From Poteriospumella lacustris (Eukaryota > Sar > Chrysophyceae > Chromulinales > Dinobryaceae): a DNA stretch of 20,422 nucleotides. Location of the stretch: positions 1 to 20,422 of the forward strand of contig SMOI01000500.1 of the NCBI GenBank assembly GCA_008000375.1, in the 5' to 3' direction. Below the pieces are notes generated by a model, which saw only the letters and a list, made by a program, of their open reading frames with translations, searched no databases and was not told the DNA's origin. Shown here in pieces: positions 18,073-20,422 of this stretch (the first letter of the stretch is position 1; the number at the start of each line of letters is the position of its first letter). The translations under genes were made by a program, and so were the position numbers.

Positions 18073-18428
18073 TCTTCAATGACCGACAGTGGAAAGAGTC
18101 CATGTGCGATTCCAATGTCTCCGAAGACCATGTAGAGTGCATCAAGCGTCAGAGAGACCCGTCTCTCTGGCTTGGGGATAGCTTGGACATCGAGCCCATC
18201 GTGGTGGGGGCCTATATCCGGTCGTTGCAGCTGGCGGGCTATCGGGATGCCACGGTATGGCCGCGGTTGAATCAAGCGCGACGTCTGCTGGGCGACGACA
18301 ACTTTCTGTTTTACCTGTTCACGTTGGGCATCGATCGGCGTAGCCATCAACAGGCCATCCTGGGCGCCTTGAAGACCACCGAAGGGGACGCAGCCGCCAC
18401 CGACGCAGACGTGGACGAAGACGCGACA
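18073..18428 (+). pseudogene. Fragment of the ROCO gene C-terminal region (right copy)
   Basis: From about 18172 it matches the ROCO SAM-like segment (residues ~1655-1738): IEPIVVGAYIRSLQLAGY ... LGIDRRSHQQAILGALKTTE. Bases 18073-18171 match the leader of the left fragment (1792-1895). Against the left copy it lacks about 30 bases encoding CLHPKLEG. Homology ends sharply at 18428, where DUF285 DNA begins. It starts about 20 bases after the stop of gene C on the same strand. Confidence 0.7.
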
Positions 18429-18534
18429 GTCGTCATTCAATTAGCCAGTAGGTGACTGGGGTGTATCGCATGTGACGAAAATATCATTTATGTATTCTCG
18501 TGCATCGTCGTTCAATCAATCGTTGAAGAACTTG
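18429..18534 (+). pseudogene. Orphan piece of two DUF285 repeats
   Basis: The frame from 18431 reads SSFN, stop, PVGDWGVSHVTKISFMYSRA, then SSFNQSLKNL. It is joined on the left to the ROCO fragment and on the right, head-on, to DUF285 DNA of the opposite strand. Confidence 0.65.
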
Positions 18535-20159
18535 GACCAATCGCCTGGTTGAACGTTCTACAGTCAGCAAACATCTGTCGCATACAGCGCACATTGGACA
18601 CGTCCTAACGGTCGAGTGGTTGGTTGAAACTATAACAGCCAGCGAACATCTCTGCCATCGATCGTACATTGCTCACATCCCATCGAGACAGATCTTCGTC
18701 GACGACTTCCCGCCCATACAACAGTCGATCCATGTTCGTCACCTGGCTCACGTCCCAGTGTTCGATCAACCCAAATCGCTCACAGGCTTTCCGATGGGTA
18801 TTATCCCCGAACCATTGATCAGTCGCCTCATGAATGGTACGGTCGGAGAGCGGTTGCCACAACATGTGTCGTATCTCACGACAAAGATCAAGCGACAAGC
18901 GATCGTACAGATGAGGCAGTAATAGTGGCAACGGTACGTACGTCACACCACTTGGTGTTGTTGATGTCAGTCGCTCTTGCCATAGAACAATTGATCCATG
19001 TTCGTCACCTGGCTCACGTCCCAGTGTTCGATCAACCCAAATTGCGCACAGGCTTCTCGTTGGGTGTAATTCGAGCACCATTGACGAGCTGCCTTATGAA
19101 TAGTACTATCTGTGAGCGGCGGCCACAACATTCTTCGTATCTCCCGGTAGAGATCGAGAGGCAAGCGATCGTACAGATGGGGTAGTAATTGGGACAAAGG
19201 AGCCTCAAACCAGTCGACATTATTCATGTCGGCCCTCCGCCGAGCCGCAGGAGACGAGATCGGCGTGGATATAGCAGAGCTTGCGATACCGGCGATAAAC
19301 AATCAGAAGCTACCGTGGCTACTACATATTCCGAAACCACCTTCGGACTACGAAATCTAAACACATCACTATCAACGTTAGATGCTCTCATGGCTTGCCA
19401 TCTACTAAACAATCCCAAAGAATGCTGCATTGACAATGCACCATGAAATATATCTGACATATTGCTCACCAGCGATACATTCCAGTTGTCCAACGGCTGA
19501 TTAAATGACAATGCCTCATTAAACATTTTCGACATATCGGTCACTTGTGATATATTCCAGCTGTCCAACGGCTGATTGAATGCCGATGCAACAGCAAACA
19601 TATACGACATGTCCGTCACTCCCGATACATCCCAACTGCCCAACGGCTGATTGAACGCTCTTGCGCCTTCAAACATAAATGACATGTTCGTCACTTGCGA
19701 TACATCCCAGTTGTTCAACGGCTGATTGAATGACGATGCACTATCAAACATATCTGACATATCTGTCACCTGCGATACATTCCAGTTGTTCAACGGCTGA
19801 TTAAACAACGACGCACCACCAAACATACTTGACATGTTTGTCACTTGCGATACATTCCAGTTGTCTAACGGCTGATTGAATGACGGTGCCTCAATAAACA
19901 TATACGACATATTTGTCACATTGCTCACATCCCATCGACTGATGTCGTCGTTGAACTTCCATTGCTCTTCAAACAGTCGCGACATATTTGTCACACCACT
20001 GACATCCCAGACTTCGATTGGACCATAGACCACAAGAGCTTGCTGACGGTCGATACACCACAAAGCCACCGCTCCGTGAATCGTGGCATCTTTTAGTTGC
20101 CGGTAAGGGTGGTCGTCGGCAACATGCGTGGTGGAGGAAGCTGAAGCGAACGAAGCCAT
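18535..20159 (-). pseudogene. Gene D: decayed DUF285/BspA-repeat gene
   Basis: Starts MASFASASSTT at the family ATG (20159; an upstream TTG only extends the frame). N-cap and seven repeats are intact to about 19440. Against gene C, one base is missing near 19281, shifting the frame. The next module (VDWFEAPLSQLLPHLYDRL ... WDVSQVTNMDQLFYG) is cut off at about 18970 and joined to another copy of the same linker and cap (18605-18950), which has a GTAC duplication and a TGG-to-TAG change at about 18605. Homology ends at 18535 at a junction with opposite-strand repeats. A truncated product of the first array could still be made. Confidence 0.7.
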
Positions 20160-20247
20160 TTGATGGTGATGAGTTCTCAAACGGCCATTTGATGGTGATA
20201 ACTTTCAATGCAAAGGCATGTATCGGGACATAAAATTGTGGCGACGA

Positions 20248-20259
20248 ATGCCCATGTTG
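20248..20259 (-). promoter_or_regulatory. Shared upstream motif CAACATGGGCAT before gene D
   Basis: Lies 88 bases before the ATG of gene D. The extra distance against A and C is partly explained by a small direct duplication around the start (CATTTGATGGTGAT at about 20156 and 20189). Three TTATCCC/GGGATAA strings follow at 20281-20325. Confidence 0.4.
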
Positions 20260-20349
20260 GTATCAGGGTCTTTGTGCGTACTTTATCCCACATCGGGATA
20301 ACTACTTTTTAGCATTGGGATAAAGAAAGATGAAATCTTCTCCCAAAAT

Positions 20350-20422
<73 letters not shown>
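20350..20422 (+). repeat. (ACG)n microsatellite running off the window
   Basis: At least 24 uninterrupted triplets; it may continue beyond the window. Same motif as 5790-5878. Confidence 0.95.

Overview
The window looks like nuclear DNA of a microbial eukaryote (a protist or alga; the lineage cannot be fixed from sequence alone). The grounds are spliceosomal introns with GTAAG donors and pyrimidine-rich CAG acceptors, long modular proteins, triplet microsatellites, loose gene spacing and no bacterial operon structure. Almost everything belongs to one gene family: proteins built from about 25-residue BspA/DUF285-type leucine-rich-like repeats (MF..ASSFNQPL..W.VS.VT.M).

The centre (7221-14145, minus strand) is a three-exon gene for a predicted 2222-residue ROCO protein. 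In order it has an N-cap, 27 DUF285 repeats, a Roc GTPase with G1, G3 and G4 motifs, a COR domain, a SAM-like helical segment and a degenerate CHAT-like (caspase-fold) segment. This sensor-switch-effector order resembles innate-immune type ROCO/NLR proteins. Its repeat region holds 3.2 copies of an apparently perfect 450-bp unit.

Around it lie paralogues and debris: gene A (1-461, minus, cut by the window edge); gene B (2109-4937, minus, intact, three capped repeat arrays with a 1050-bp internal duplication); fragment P (15133-15722, plus, broken); gene C (16427-18053, plus, one frameshift); and gene D (18535-20159, minus, several lesions). Genes B and C are each followed by a fragment copied from the C-terminal part of the ROCO gene (1388-1895 and 18073-18428). 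Genes A and C, with their upstream DNA, form a roughly 1.17-kb inverted repeat (1-1176 and 15721-16887) bracketing about 14.5 kb.

Between B and the ROCO gene are a 503-bp element with perfect 46-bp terminal inverted repeats and an HTH-like ORF, an (ACG)n tract, and a small two-exon gene or gene fragment (6148-6406). A foldback structure lies just upstream of the ROCO gene. The window ends inside a second (ACG)n tract.

Overall, the locus reads as one expressed signalling ATPase/GTPase-type receptor gene surrounded by recombining repeat-array cassettes. The domain order suggests that the DUF285 array senses a ligand, Roc-COR acts as the switch, and the SAM/CHAT-like tail recruits or mimics an effector. 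That functional reading is inference; the architecture and repeats are seen directly.
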